NCBI GenBank assembly: GCA_951804985.1
Contig: OX638130.1
Location: 35,024,202 to 35,088,201, forward strand
Origin: Dryomyza anilis
Taxonomy: Eukaryota > Arthropoda > Insecta > Diptera > Dryomyzidae
Length of the DNA stretch: 64,000 nt
Reading direction: 5' to 3'
The notes beneath the pieces were generated by a model. That model did not search any database and was not told where the DNA came from. It was given only the letters and a program-made list of their open reading frames with translations. Every line of letters starts with the position of its first letter. The first letter of the stretch is position 1. Position numbers and translations under genes: made by a program. Positions 23,615-33,713 of the stretch are shown here, piece after piece.

Positions 23615-24922
23615 TCAATTAGTTGGTGAAACGGCGGTACGATTGGTGCTCTTGATCTTGCCATTGTCATCAACTTCAACAAAATAGTTTACTTTACCAA
23701 TTTTTTTTATAATGGTTCCAGGTTCCCATGTCATTTTATTATTTTTAAAAACTTTGACAAAAACAGAATCGTTGATCTCAAAATTTCTAAACTTTGCTCC
23801 ATGTGTCGTATTGTACTGGTTTTCCATTTGTTCGTTTCGTTTTGAAGTAGTTATCTTCTCTACTTTTTTTAAAAGATCTATCTCCGTACGGAGTTTTCTT
23901 CCTATGAAAAGTTCTGCTGGCGTTTTTCCCTTCGGGCAGTTAGGATTTGGAGTTGAACGATAATGCAAAATAAATTCTTGCTGGTGAGTATTATCTTTTG
24001 TTGCTTCTGTGAATGATTTTTCCAATGCTCTCTTTATTATATCGACATATCTCTCCGCCTGTCCATTGCTCTGCGGATGATATGGAACCGTCCTGATGTG
24101 TTGGATGCCACGCTGTTCACAGAATGCTTGAAAATCTGTGCTGACAAATTGAGTGCCATTGTCTGACACGATGGTCTCAGGATACCCAAATCGATTGAAA
24201 AAATCTGATAGTTGTTCTATTACCTGTTGCGTAGTTATTGTGCTGCACTGAAATCCTTCAGGCCACTTAGTGAAGGAATCGACAACAACTAAGTAATATT
24301 TTTTGCGTATGGGACCAGAAAAATCGATGTGAATGCGCTGCATTGGTTTCGTGCATGTTGGCCACGAACTCAGCGTAGTTTTGACTGGTGATTTCGCGTT
24401 GCATTGACACTGCGGACATTGACGTACAAAGTCTTCAATGTGTTTGTCGATATTTGGCCTATACACGTGACTGCGCGCAATAGCTTTCATTCGCTGCTGA
24501 CCTTGATGACCTTTCTGAATCATTTTTAAAATGCCCATTCTAAAAACATCTGGAACAACGATACGCTCGCCATCCAGCAAGCAGTCATCAACGATAGATA
24601 ATGATTCCCTCTGATTGAAATACGGATTTAGATCGGCATCTGCAAGCAATTTTGAACTTCTTGGCCATGATGCCTGCATGTGTTGAATAACCTGTTGAAT
24701 GATGTCGTCTTTTTGACTATGTTGTTTGATCATATGATGAGTTATTGGAAGAGCGTTTATGTTATTATGCAATATTGTTTTAACATTGTATTCCAAAGTT
24801 GCGCATGCGATAACAAAGTCTTCATCCTCGTGTACCTTTGATGGTAACAATCGTGACAACACGTCGACATTTCCAAAATTTTCTGTTTTCACATGTTGTA
24901 TATCAAAATCATATGTTATCAT
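23615..24922 (-). CDS. Gypsy-2 integrase (435-codon open end of pol)
   Basis: The open stretch starts within the pol polyprotein (ITYDFDIQHVKTENFGNVDVLSRL, the end of RNase H), so its first Met is not a true start. The zinc finger HQGQQRMKAIA ... CPQCQ is at about residues 138-174. The catalytic triad is complete: IDFSGP, SDNGTQF and HPQSNGQAERY. The C-terminal domain (NDSVFVKVFKNN.MTWEPGTIIKKIG...YFVEVDDNG) ends at the TAA near 23,615. It would insert the cDNA with a 5-bp stagger, matching the gatct duplication. It is the best-kept part of this element. Confidence 0.85.
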   Translation of the reverse strand: MITYDFDIQHVKTENFGNVDVLSRLLPSKVHEDEDFVIACATLEYNVKTILHNNINALPITHHMIKQHSQKDDIIQQVIQHMQASWPRSSKLLADADLNPYFNQRESLSIVDDCLLDGERIVVPDVFRMGILKMIQKGHQGQQRMKAIARSHVYRPNIDKHIEDFVRQCPQCQCNAKSPVKTTLSSWPTCTKPMQRIHIDFSGPIRKKYYLVVVDSFTKWPEGFQCSTITTQQVIEQLSDFFNRFGYPETIVSDNGTQFVSTDFQAFCEQRGIQHIRTVPYHPQSNGQAERYVDIIKRALEKSFTEATKDNTHQQEFILHYRSTPNPNCPKGKTPAELFIGRKLRTEIDLLKKVEKITTSKRNEQMENQYNTTHGAKFRNFEINDSVFVKVFKNNKMTWEPGTIIKKIGKVNYFVEVDDNGKIKSTNRTAVSPTN

Positions 24923-24929
24923 GGTAAGC

Positions 24930-26049
24930 CATCTCTGGCTGAATGTATTGGTATGCCTTTGCGTGATCCAAAGATGGCTAGCAATGGCTAGTCAGTGCGA
25001 AGAATAAATTTCCTGCCATATACCATGCGATGGAATTTCTTGACTGCAAATACCAATGCTAGTGCCTCATTCTCTATGTGTCCATAATTGTTCTCGGCCG
25101 GAGTCAGTGATCTAGATGCGTGTGCCAGTGGCTTCTCTGAACCGTCAGCCATGACGTGTGAAATTTGAGCACCGAGTCCTTGCATCAGCTGAGACTATGA
25201 TCGGCAAAGTTGGATTGAAATGCGTCAGCATTAGGTCTGAAGATAAAATATTTTTAAACTTCTGAAACGAAGCCTCTCATCCTGATGACCAATTCCAATT
25301 TTTATTTGCTTGTAGCAATTCGTCAAGTGGCGCCCGTAATGATCTCATTGAGTCTATAAACTTGCAATAAAAATTTATTGAGCCAAGAAATGAGCGCAAT
25401 TCGGTGATGTTTGTTGGCCTGGACATGTTTTTGATTGATGCAATTTTATCCGGGTTGGGACGAATGCCAGATGCGTCTACAATTAGACCTAAATATTTTA
25501 TTTTGTTTTTCAGAAACTCACACTTATCCCAGTTGACTGTCAAATTGTAATTATTAAATCGCTGCAACACTTGTCTGATTGATTTAATGTGCTGTTCAAG
25601 GATTTCGCTAGCAACGATTACGTCATCAAGATAAGGAGTTGCCTCTTGAATGCCTGATAGAATTTTTTCTATTGTTTGTTGAAATGCTCCTGGTGCGGAT
25701 CTGATTCCAGGCACCAATCTGTTGAATTTGTATAGACCACGATGTGTGTTGATTGTGAGAAATGCTTTTGTTTGCTCGTCCACATCGAACTGCATGTACG
25801 CATCGTTGAAAAGTTAGTTGGTGAAATAACTCCTGCTGCTTGAAGTCGGTCTAAGTCATCTGCAACCAATGATAATACCGCGTACGGCACTGGACGCTTT
25901 GCACAAAACTTCGCAACAGCGTTTGGTTTGAGTGGCAAATAAATTTTGATTTTCTCACAATGACCAAGTTCTTTGCGGAATACCTGGGGAAATTCTGCTC
26001 TCAATTTGGAAATATGAGTGGATATTCCTTGTGGTATTTTTATTGACAT
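24930..26049 (-). pseudogene. Gypsy-2 reverse transcriptase and RNase H, deleted and frame-shifted
   Basis: From 26,049 on the minus strand: ISKLRAEFPQVFRKELGHCEK, KRPVPYAVLSLVADDLDRLQ and GVISPTN, the RT entry. At about 25,805 it jumps to AYMQFDVDEQTKAFLTIN. The stretch containing the usual R.C.DY.+LN and the D.A. motif A start is deleted. TPYLDDVIVASE near 25,625 is the catalytic box. KCEFLKNKIKYLGLIVD and INFYCKF close the RT. RNase H (GLGAQISHVMADGSEKPLAHASRSL, NEALALVFAVKKFH, FILRTD) lies at 24,988-25,185 in another frame. Non-functional. Confidence 0.85.
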
Positions 26050-26065
26050 GCAAAACGATTTGATA

Positions 26066-26937
26066 CACCCAGAAAAAAATCATGGTAAATTGATAGTATT
26101 TCAATAGAAAAACAATAATTTATACCATTAAAATTGGTCAATAGGATGCGTCCCATTAGTTCAGTAATATTGAAACTCTTAATACAATGTGTGGTTGTAC
26201 CATAAATTTTATAATGTGATATTTTAATTACAATAAGAAAGACCTATACAAATTTAATGATACGTATTATTAATTTCGTGGTATAGTCGTATTACATTTT
26301 CCTAATAATTTATTAAAACAAAAATGTATTTTAGTTAATTCATTGTATATATTATTTTATTTAAATGTCGAAATTGATATTCACTTTTACAACACACACA
26401 TAAAAAGACACTTCTTGCTGCAAAAGGTTATAACACATTTAATGTTTGCTTTGGTTTCCAATAATTGATTGTAGTACTTTAGTCTGCAGTTATTTTTGAG
26501 TCCGTTTCCATAATAGAAGTTCGATGTATTATTTATTTTCTGTAATAAATAAAAATGTAAATATATATATATATATACATATACATTTAATATATTGAGT
26601 CCTTACCAAAGTCGCATTTAATAATGTGGATTATTACAAAATACATGCGACCATTTTGAGAAAACACGCAGAATGACTTACAAAACGAACATGTTTGTAT
26701 TCGTTTTACGTTTTTTAGACCACGTTTATTATTATAGGAGGAAACCATTAAAACAACAGTATTTATTCTATTTAAAATAATAATATTGAAATATTTAAAT
26801 TTATGGTAGTGAATTTTTCAAATACTATTGAATTAATTAGAAAACTTTTGATTTAAAATGAAAAAACTATTAATACATGAACCATAAGATCGATGGTCGT
26901 ACCATAAAGTACTTAATGGTACATTTTCTTCTGAGTG
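26066..26937. mobile_element. MITE-2, complete copy inside Gypsy-2, TA target
   Basis: The ends are inverted: cacccagaaaaaaa at the left and ttttcttctgagtg (reverse cactcagaagaaaa) at the right. TA flanks both sides (26,064-26,065 and 26,938-26,939). It has no coding capacity. It separates the protease end of Gypsy-2 gag from the pol start. The other long copy is at 4,530-5,209. TA target and short ends suggest a Tc1/mariner-type source, which is inference. Confidence 0.85.
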
Positions 26938-26953
26938 TAGAAAACTCCCAAAG

Positions 26954-28387
26954 TCAAAATTTCTCGAAAAGGTCAGCTCCAGCTATGTTTAAATCATTCA
27001 CTGAAGTTACAAGAATGTTCATTGTTTTGGTTTCGCCGTAGAATAATATTGTTGCTGCGAATTCGCCGATGAACTCAATTGTGTTGCGATTTGCATCTCT
27101 TGCAGTGTGTCTTGTTGTTGATAATGTTGGATTATTGATTTGTGTCCAAACTTGTTGCGATATATTTGTAATATCTGATGCGGTGTCCAGCTGTTGAGTT
27201 TTGACATCGTTTATGATCAATTCCACTTGCTTACGACGCATTGAAAAATCTATCTGGTGGACAATAGATCGTGTTTGAGCTGGTTCATTGTTTGAACTGA
27301 TTGACTGCGTCGCTTGTTGCTTGATCTGAGCGCTGCGTTGAAAATGTTGCAGCGGCTTCTTGCGTCTGTTAGCATTACAGTATCCCTCCTTATGACCAGT
27401 TGCACCACATTGATGACACTTATGCTTTGAAAAAGTGCAGTCGCGCGAATAGTGCATGGCACCGCAGAACCAACATGGAGTCAAAGGTGATTTGTGACCA
27501 TCCACCTTTGGTGCTGGCTGCGGCTTGTGGAACTGTTGGTTGCGGTGGACTGTCTGCACTGCTTGAATTCTTGGTTGAGTGTTACCAATCATTTTGTTGT
27601 CCATCTGTCGTTGAAGTGTGCGTTGAATTTCACAATTTATTGAGTCAAGTGTCACTGGTTTTTCAATTTTCTCTTCGTCCAGCATCTTCAATATTTCGTT
27701 TCGAAAATTTGCGTCTTTTGAAGACTGAAGCCCACTAACAAAAATCAAACATTTCAAATTATCTTTTGTAAATTTGTCCAGTTGGAAACTATCACAATGC
27801 CTGTTTACTTTTGCAATGTATGACACGAAGTCCTCTGAATCAGATTTGTTAATTTGGAAACATTTGTAGCGGCTGTTGAACAGTGATTGTTTTTGACCGA
27901 ACATTGACTTAAACCTTTCAATGGTGTCTGCAAATGATATTTCGCTTGGTTTGGATGGAAGAACTACATCTGCGTACTGCACATAAACTTGTTGAGTGAT
28001 TTTTCTCAACAGAAGTCGTGTTTTGTCAGCATCTGTTAGGTCCTTTCCGTCCACGATAAAAAAATCTTCGTACCTTGCATTCCAAGATTCGAATGTGAGA
28101 TTCTCGTCAGGATCATGAACGAAATCAGTTATTTGATTGCAAAGAATTTCCAACAACTTCTCTCGGCTAACGCTGCTTGATGATTGTGTTGATGCTGCGC
28201 CAGCTAGACTTGTTGGTGGTGTTCCTTGTTGCACAAGCCTTTGAATAACTTGCTGCTGTTGTTTGATCAATTCAATCTGCTTTTGAAGTTGCTGTTGCTG
28301 CATAGAAAGCTGCATTTCATGTCGTTGTGAAGCTCCTTGTTGTTGGACAAGTATTTTTCCAAGCACCTGCTCCAAAACGTTCGTCAT
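26954..28387 (-). CDS. gag: Gypsy-2 Gag with protease start
   Basis: The open frame has 477 codons and a start 82 bp inside the 5' LTR edge, as expected for gag. A Gln-rich coiled-coil-like N-terminus (residues 1-60, QQQQLQKQ) is followed by the capsid region (ESWNARYEDFF, LLLRKI, QINKSDSEDFVSYIAKV). Two zinc knuckles come next, near residues 307-340 (CWFCGAMHYSRDC and CHQCGATGHKEGYC), which bind the genomic RNA. The last part has protease features: LIINDVKTQQLDTASDIT (the DTAS active-site Asp) and LNIAGADLFEKF. The frame ends where MITE-2 is inserted, so the link to RT is cut. The ORF itself is uninterrupted. Confidence 0.85.
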   Translation of the reverse strand: MTNVLEQVLGKILVQQQGASQRHEMQLSMQQQQLQKQIELIKQQQQVIQRLVQQGTPPTSLAGAASTQSSSSVSREKLLEILCNQITDFVHDPDENLTFESWNARYEDFFIVDGKDLTDADKTRLLLRKITQQVYVQYADVVLPSKPSEISFADTIERFKSMFGQKQSLFNSRYKCFQINKSDSEDFVSYIAKVNRHCDSFQLDKFTKDNLKCLIFVSGLQSSKDANFRNEILKMLDEEKIEKPVTLDSINCEIQRTLQRQMDNKMIGNTQPRIQAVQTVHRNQQFHKPQPAPKVDGHKSPLTPCWFCGAMHYSRDCTFSKHKCHQCGATGHKEGYCNANRRKKPLQHFQRSAQIKQQATQSISSNNEPAQTRSIVHQIDFSMRRKQVELIINDVKTQQLDTASDITNISQQVWTQINNPTLSTTRHTARDANRNTIEFIGEFAATILFYGETKTMNILVTSVNDLNIAGADLFEKF

Positions 28388-28469
28388 TTTGTAAAATGTA
28401 AATTTTCAATGCGAAAATTATTTAGATTTAATTATAAAAAAAACTTTCAGCCTCGTCTCCAATTTATTC

Positions 28470-28679
28470 TGTTGTAACCGGTGGTATTAAAACGCGTTGT
28501 TGAATATGTTAAAATTAAATGTTATTAAAATCATAAGTAAAAAAAATCGAAAGCAACTTAGATTGTCGAACGCAAGTACACAACGAGATCGAGAAAAGTG
28601 TTTTTAACGTTTGATCTTTACAGAGATGCCTATTATATATGAAATATAAAATGATATGAAAATTGTTCCTGCTCCAACA
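28470..28679 (-). repeat. Gypsy-2 5' LTR
   Basis: 210 bp, same termini as the left LTR, colinear apart from a deletion near 28,517. The minus-strand leader before gag (28,388-28,469) contains 'tggagacgaggctg' about 8 nt from the LTR, a possible tRNA primer site; I could not assign the tRNA. Confidence 0.92.
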
Positions 28680-29210
28680 GATCTGATATTGGAAAAGAAT
28701 ATTTAAATAATCGAATATATAATTTGTTTAAAATCTCAAAGACGAAGCATCATCTGACTGTTTCTATTTCGCCGCAGCAAAACGGCGTAGCGGAGAGGAT
28801 GAACCGAACGATCGTTAAAAAGTCTCGTGCTATGCTAAGTGACGCAGGATTGCCTAACAAGTTTTGGGCCGAGGCTGTAGCTAATGCCGTGTATTTGATT
28901 AATCGCACACCAACGAACAATGCAATATGCAGAACTTCTGAGGAAGCGTGGACTAAAGTAAAATCTGATTTGAGTCACCTACGAGTTTTTGGTTGCAAAT
29001 GCATGAGTCACATACCGAGAGAAATGAGACTCAAATGGGATTACAAATCAGAGGAGATGATTTTTACAGGATATTCGGAAATTCGAAGGCGTATCGCGTA
29101 ATAAACCCGGAAACTCTAAAGGTCACTAAAAGTCGAAATAGAACAGACATATCAAAACAATATTGTGTATTTTTAATGTTTTTTATGTTTATAACAGTGT
29201 TTTTAGTTTG
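28680..29210 (+). pseudogene. Copia integrase, 3' half
   Basis: After the gatct duplication the frame resumes with an Asp and GKEYLNN, the second catalytic region (family form DNGGEYL). It continues through SISPQQNGVAERMNRT, which holds the catalytic Glu, then LINRTPTNNAICRTSEEAWT, RVFGCKCMSHIPREMRLKWD, and KAYRVINPETLKV in a shifted frame after 29,085. It fits with 22,990-23,257 as one integrase gene cut by Gypsy-2. No RT follows at once; the Copia RT pieces start at 38.07 kb. Confidence 0.85.
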
Positions 29211-29458
29211 ACTTTTTATATAAAAGTATTCGTAACAAATACATTTAAAGCAATATTTAACATGAAATCACTATAATTGAAATAAAATATATCAAATTAA
29301 ATGACGTGCGTTCGATACTGTTGATGGTGCTGTTGCTGAAGATGATGCGGTTGATGGTAGATGATGGTTCGATTAGATTTGGATGCGTCAAAATACCGGT
29401 GCATTAGTCCATCTAAACGAATGAAATAATATAAATTTATATAAATAAAAATATATGT
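29211..29458. other. Unassigned stretch before MITE-1
   Basis: Contains a GATG-rich patch ('ctgttgatggtgctg', 'gatgatgcggttgatgg'). No gene recognised. Confidence 0.45.
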
Positions 29459-29979
29459 GGGCCATTCCACACCAAATCGACCAGCGGTTGGAACTCACCT
29501 TCTTCGATTAGAAAATAATTTTTTAAAATATGATGCCATCAAAATACCATCTTGAAATTTTGTATGAACATTTATAATAAATTGACGAAAATTTAGGATT
29601 TTTTTCAGAATTTTAAAAAGGGTCCTTTTTAAGGCCCACAATTTTGAAGTGCAAGGATAATGACCACGGGCCACATGTTACCGTTTGGAAATTACAACTT
29701 AAAGCTTGTTCTATTAGCTTTAAAACGAGCCATTAACGGAGTTTCTAGCATTTCTAATTCAAGAGATATTTAAATATGAAAAACTGTATAAAAGTGATTT
29801 TTGGCACTTTTTTTCCAACTTTGAGCCACTGTATCTCTGGAAGTAGTGGTCGGAAAAAACAAAAAAAATGGTTTAGTGCATGTCTCAATACCCTTTATCA
29901 GTTGTCAAAAGTTCATTAAGATCGAAAAAGTAAAATCTCAAATTTGACTTTTTTTGGTCGATTTGGTGTGGAATGGCCC
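29459..29979. mobile_element. MITE-1, complete copy, 521 bp
   Basis: It has perfect 24-bp terminal inverted repeats at 29,459-29,482 and 29,956-29,979 (outer ends GGGCCATTCC / GGAATGGCCC), flanked by atgt on both sides (29,455-29,458 and 29,980-29,983). Non-coding. Fragments are at 525-690, 955-1,045 and 3,870-4,310. The transposase class is unknown to me; a 4-bp duplication is not typical of the TA-inserting families. Confidence 0.85.
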
Positions 29980-29992
29980 ATGTATAATATAT

Positions 29993-30518
29993 TGTTACGA
30001 AAATTCAGTCTAAGAAAAACTGTTCAACGAGTTCGTATCGCTGGATTGTGTACAAAATAAAAACACTCTTATGTTTGGTTTAAATTATAACAATTAACTT
30101 TATTAATTCACTTTAATAAACAACTTTACTAATAACAAATTCTAACAACTGCTGCATGTCCACAATTTAACTTGACATTTATAACACGAGCTGCACTCGA
30201 CCACTTTACAATCACTACTGAAGTGAAGTACCTCAGATGCGGCTCCCTTATATACTGCATGCATCAGTTCGACACGTTTCGACAAGCTTCGACTTGTTTC
30301 GAGAACCTTCTACTCGTTTCGTGAATGACGCATGCTATTGGCATCTCATTCGCACTCATGTGTTTTAATGCGCTGATCTTCCATCTCTTTCTCGCACACT
30401 GCCTCAGTGCGCTGAATGATCTTCCGTCTCTTTCTAACACATGCTTAGTGCGCTGAATTGTCTCATTTATTATTGCTGAATGCTTGCACTGTGGGGCAAA
30501 TTACCTCTTTTCGTAACA
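29993..30518. repeat. Solo LTR, 526 bp, with atat target duplication
   Basis: It starts tgttacgaaaa and ends ttttcgtaaca, i.e. TG...CA with an 11-bp inverted end. Both flanks read atat (29,989-29,992 and 30,519-30,522), although the TA-rich context weakens this. The interior contains 'ccatctctttct' and 'tccgtctctttctaaca' repeats and 'tatataactgcatgc'-like promoter sequence ('ccttatatactgcatgcatc'). No internal retroelement genes are attached, so recombination between two LTRs probably removed them. A related fragment is at 7,150-7,255. Confidence 0.8.
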
Positions 30519-30544
30519 ATATATATATATGTATATGTATATGA

Positions 30545-31435
30545 AAATATATAAATTTTAGTAGAAACTGAAATGTTTAGGAAGAATTTAAATTTGTAAT
30601 CAAAATTTGAATTTTTAATAAAAATTTGAATGTTTAGTAAAAATTTGAATTTTTAGTAAAAATTTAAATTTTTAGTACAAATTTGAATTTTTAGTAAAAA
30701 TTTCAATTTCTGTAAAAATTTGAATTTTTAATAAAAATTTCAATTTCTAGTACACTATGAATTTTAACTTAAAATTTTAATTTTTGGTAAAAATGTTAAT
30801 TTTTAGTAGAAACTGGAATGTTTAGTAAATTTTTAGTTTTTAGAAAAAATTTGAATTTTTAGTAAAAACTGTAAAAATTGTAATTTTAGTAACAATATGA
30901 ATTTTTTAGTAAAAATAAGAATTTTTAGTAAAAATTAGAATATTTAGTAAAAATTTATATTTTTGTAAAAATTTGAATTTTTAATAAAAATTTAAATTTT
31001 TAGTGAATTTAATACACCATGAATTTTTACTAAAAATATGAATTTTTAGTAGAAACTGGAATGTTTAGTAAAATTGGAAGTTTTAGAAAATTTTTAGTTT
31101 TTAGAAACAATTAGAATTTTTAGTAGAAACTGAAAAATTGGAATTTTAGTAACAATATGAATTTTTAGTAGAAATTGGAATTTTTAGTAAAGATTTAAAA
31201 TTTTATTTTAAATTAGAATTATTTGTAGAAATTATAATTTTTGTAAAAATTGTAATTTTTAGAGAACAAATAGAAATTTTATTAAAATTTTTATTTTAGT
31301 AAAATTTTAATATAATATACATTTTAATTTAATATAAATTTTAATTAAGATTTTATTATTTTATATTTTATAATTTAGTAAGATTTTAGTTTAGTAAAAA
31401 TAATATAGTAAAATTTTTAAATTTTAGCAAACGGT
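30545..31435. repeat. AT-rich minisatellite ('aaaaatttgaatttttagt')
   Basis: Forty or so imperfect iterations of a unit about 19-20 bp long (agtaaaaatttgaattttt). The unit is close to its own reverse complement, so each can fold. The array ends shortly before the Cullin-5 intron sequence at 31,478. Confidence 0.85.
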
Positions 31436-31478
31436 AACACCACATTAATAGAAAATATTGAAATCTAATTAGACATAC

Positions 31479-32319
31479 CTTAATGTCTTGGAACATGCGT
31501 TCCAAGCGATTTACATAGTCTGTCGGCATGCTGACCACACAGCCACTCGACAATTTCTTCCGTTGTCAGCGCTAATAGTCTGTAAGCACAAGTTTTAATA
31601 AATATGGGCAATAGTTAAATCATTTGCTCACCTGCGTGTAAGATGAACCTTGTGAAAGTTCATAAATACATCCTTGTTGTTCACATACTTCAGCAGCACA
31701 TCACGCAGACGACCGTTGATCTGCTTGCTCGTCAGCCGCTTACTATGTGACGTGCGACGCAGCAACATGTCGCAGTTGGACAGCAGTATTTGATTTCCGG
31801 CGCCGTATTCTTAATGCCGCAATTGTGATGCCAATAGGAAATTCAAGCTAATAAAAAACCCAACGTAAATATGCAAGAAAATATAAAAAAAAACTATATT
31901 TACCTTGAAAACACTCGTATCATTCACCACTGTCAAAACATGAATCGTCCTAGAATGCATTCTTCACTAAGGCACTGAACTTCTTGAAGAGCTCCAGCAG
32001 TCGTTCGACATACTTCGACTCATAGTATTGTCCAATGAATGTGTTCATTTGATCACCCATCCGTACCTTTACACATATCTGCGCTGACACATGGTAGCTG
32101 CTTGGCTAAAAATATCGCAGGGAGCGCGACTCCACGTGGCGCAGCTTGGCATCTGCGGATTTCATGAATGATATTATATTAGCCTGCTGCGGCTCGGATG
32201 CCTTGAGGCTATAGAACGAAGCGGTGGCGTTCAGGACGCTTTAAAAATCGAAATAGATCAACACGTGTTTGCATGTTTGAGCAGAGACTAACGAAGTACC
32301 CACACACGTCAATCACCAG
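31479..32319 (-). pseudogene. Cul5: Cullin-5 pseudogene, middle exons (downstream part)
   Basis: Three exon pieces lie on the minus strand. Exon A (32,319-31,914): HLVIDV, VSLCSN, LNATASFYSLKA, ADAKLRHVESRSLRY, MGDQMNTFI, YVERLLELFKKFSALVKNAF, then TVVNDTSVFK in a shifted frame. Exon B (31,847-31,632): LEFP, GIKNTAPE, then CDMLLRRTSHSKRLTSKQ and YVNNKDVFMNFHKVHLTR. Exon C (31,579-31,479): EEIVEWLCG, then DYVNRLERMFQDIK. These follow the cullin repeats of Cullin-5, the scaffold of an Elongin B/C ubiquitin ligase. Introns of 66 and 52 bp have GT-AG ends. Stops (RYF*, NAF*), frame shifts and internal deletions show it is dead. The cullin homology and RING-binding C-terminus are absent. Confidence 0.85.
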
Positions 32320-32479
32320 ATGATCATTTGCAAGAACAAGATAAGAAATGGTAATCTTGTTCTTGCTCTTGTTTTTGCACCGTAAGTCTTGCTCATGTTC
32401 TTGCATAGGAACAAATGATCTTGTCCTTGGTCTTGTTCTTGCAATATCTTTCTTGCTCTTGCTTGCAAGAATCTTGCAA

Positions 32480-33065
32480 AAATTTACTTTTTAAATTTTA
32501 AATAAAAGATCGACGACAAATATCTTAAACTACATATTCATTATGAAAACGAATAAAATTTGAACACTTTCTTAATTTTCCATATTTTTAATTTCATCAA
32601 CAAAAAATAAATTATTTTACTAACAAAAAAATCCAATAGCATAAAAATTTGGATTATATTTTAACATGAATTAACTAATAAAACGTAATTGCATAAATCA
32701 AGTGATGTCAATGAGACAATTCAAAATCTCAAGGCCATAATAAAATGAACATATGCATTTATAATAAATATAAGGAATATTTCGTATAGGCATATTTCTG
32801 TGTTCATCATGGATTAAAAAAAATCGTATGTTACACGTACCGTATGTCAAGAGAACACAAATAATATCTTGCAGGGTAACATTTATCTTTGCGAGCACAA
32901 ACTCAAACGATACATAGCGAACACTACCAGAAAGAAGATAATGCAACAATAACGAATTACGATGCGTATACACACACTTTCACAATGACAACTCTTCGTT
33001 ACTATCCTGTGTCATCGCATAACAACAGACAGACGCATGACAACGGACAGACGCATGACAACAGA
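32480..33065. other. Interior of the hAT-like insertion, unassigned
   Basis: AT-rich DNA without a recognisable gene. An 18-bp unit (acgcatgacaacggacag) is repeated about three times at 33,015-33,068, directly before the 648-bp repeat. Confidence 0.55.
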
Positions 33066-33713
33066 CAGTCGCAAGGCACCACACTACATGTATGTATCTA
33101 GTACAGTTATCTAGTTGGAAACAACAACGAGTTTTCTTTGTGGTACAAAAAAGTTCCCGCCAAAAATTCTATCAAAAGTTTGGATGCTGCTTTTTGTTGT
33201 TGTTGTACTTTCAAACGAATCATCGGATTTGTGAAAAAAAACACACACCAAAAGCAATATCAGATTAATGAGGTACACTGTGAAAATGCTCGTATATTAT
33301 GTTGTGTCAATGCTGCCATGAGGGACGGACGTGTCGTTTTCATGTCTTTTAAATGTGTTCCGTACGTCGCTGTTAAGTCTAATTGTCGCGTAAAATTGTG
33401 TTTAGTGTGCCCGCCCAACATAAAATAACAATAAAATAAAAACAAAACAAAACTGAAATAAAACACAAATTAAATTAAACTTACATAAAAACAAAATAAC
33501 ATTTCAATAAACACCAATAAATAGAACAATAGAACAATAAATAAATAGAACAATCAAATAACAAACAACAACAACACAATAGAACCGGTTTCGCCCTGCC
33601 TGCTGAGTTGCTGCACTCAACGTTTTTTTTTTTTTTGCAATTACCAACGCAAAGGGCTTTTCTATGCTCTTTGCTGCGTTTGTTTCGTATCCCTTCACTC
33701 CCTCATCCTAATC
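33066..33713 (+). repeat. 648-bp tandem repeat, copy 1
   Basis: It starts cagtcgcaaggcacc and ends cctcatcctaatc. It is nearly identical to copy 2 for about the first 540 bp. Near the end it differs by an insert 'ctgcactcaacg' plus a T-run. It contains a 96-codon frame (33,138-33,428) that is the same in both copies but has no known motif. Confidence 0.92.

Larger units (their letters stand above)
23258..28679 (-). mobile_element. Gypsy-2: full-length LTR retrotransposon (Mag-like lineage) carrying a MITE
   Basis: It is flanked on both sides by gatct (23,253-23,257 and 28,680-28,684), a 5-bp target duplication. The LTRs start tgttgt and end caaca. Order on the minus strand: 5' LTR, gag-protease (28,387-26,954), RT, RNase H, integrase (to 23,615), polypurine tract (reverse complement of ttccccc at 23,487), 3' LTR. 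The pol type (HCEKIKIYLPLK, YLDDVI, SDNGTQF, HPQSNGQAER) resembles the 'K02A2.6-like' Mag group. No env and no chromodomain are seen. It is inactivated by an 872-bp MITE, an RT deletion and frame shifts. Confidence 0.9.

Noticed and set aside
19192..29210. Insect retrovirus with an envelope gene
   Set aside because: Neither Gypsy-1 nor Gypsy-2 has a frame with envelope features after integrase.
30545..31435. CRISPR-like array
   Set aside because: Repeats are contiguous, AT-rich and without unique spacers, in a eukaryotic context; a minisatellite.
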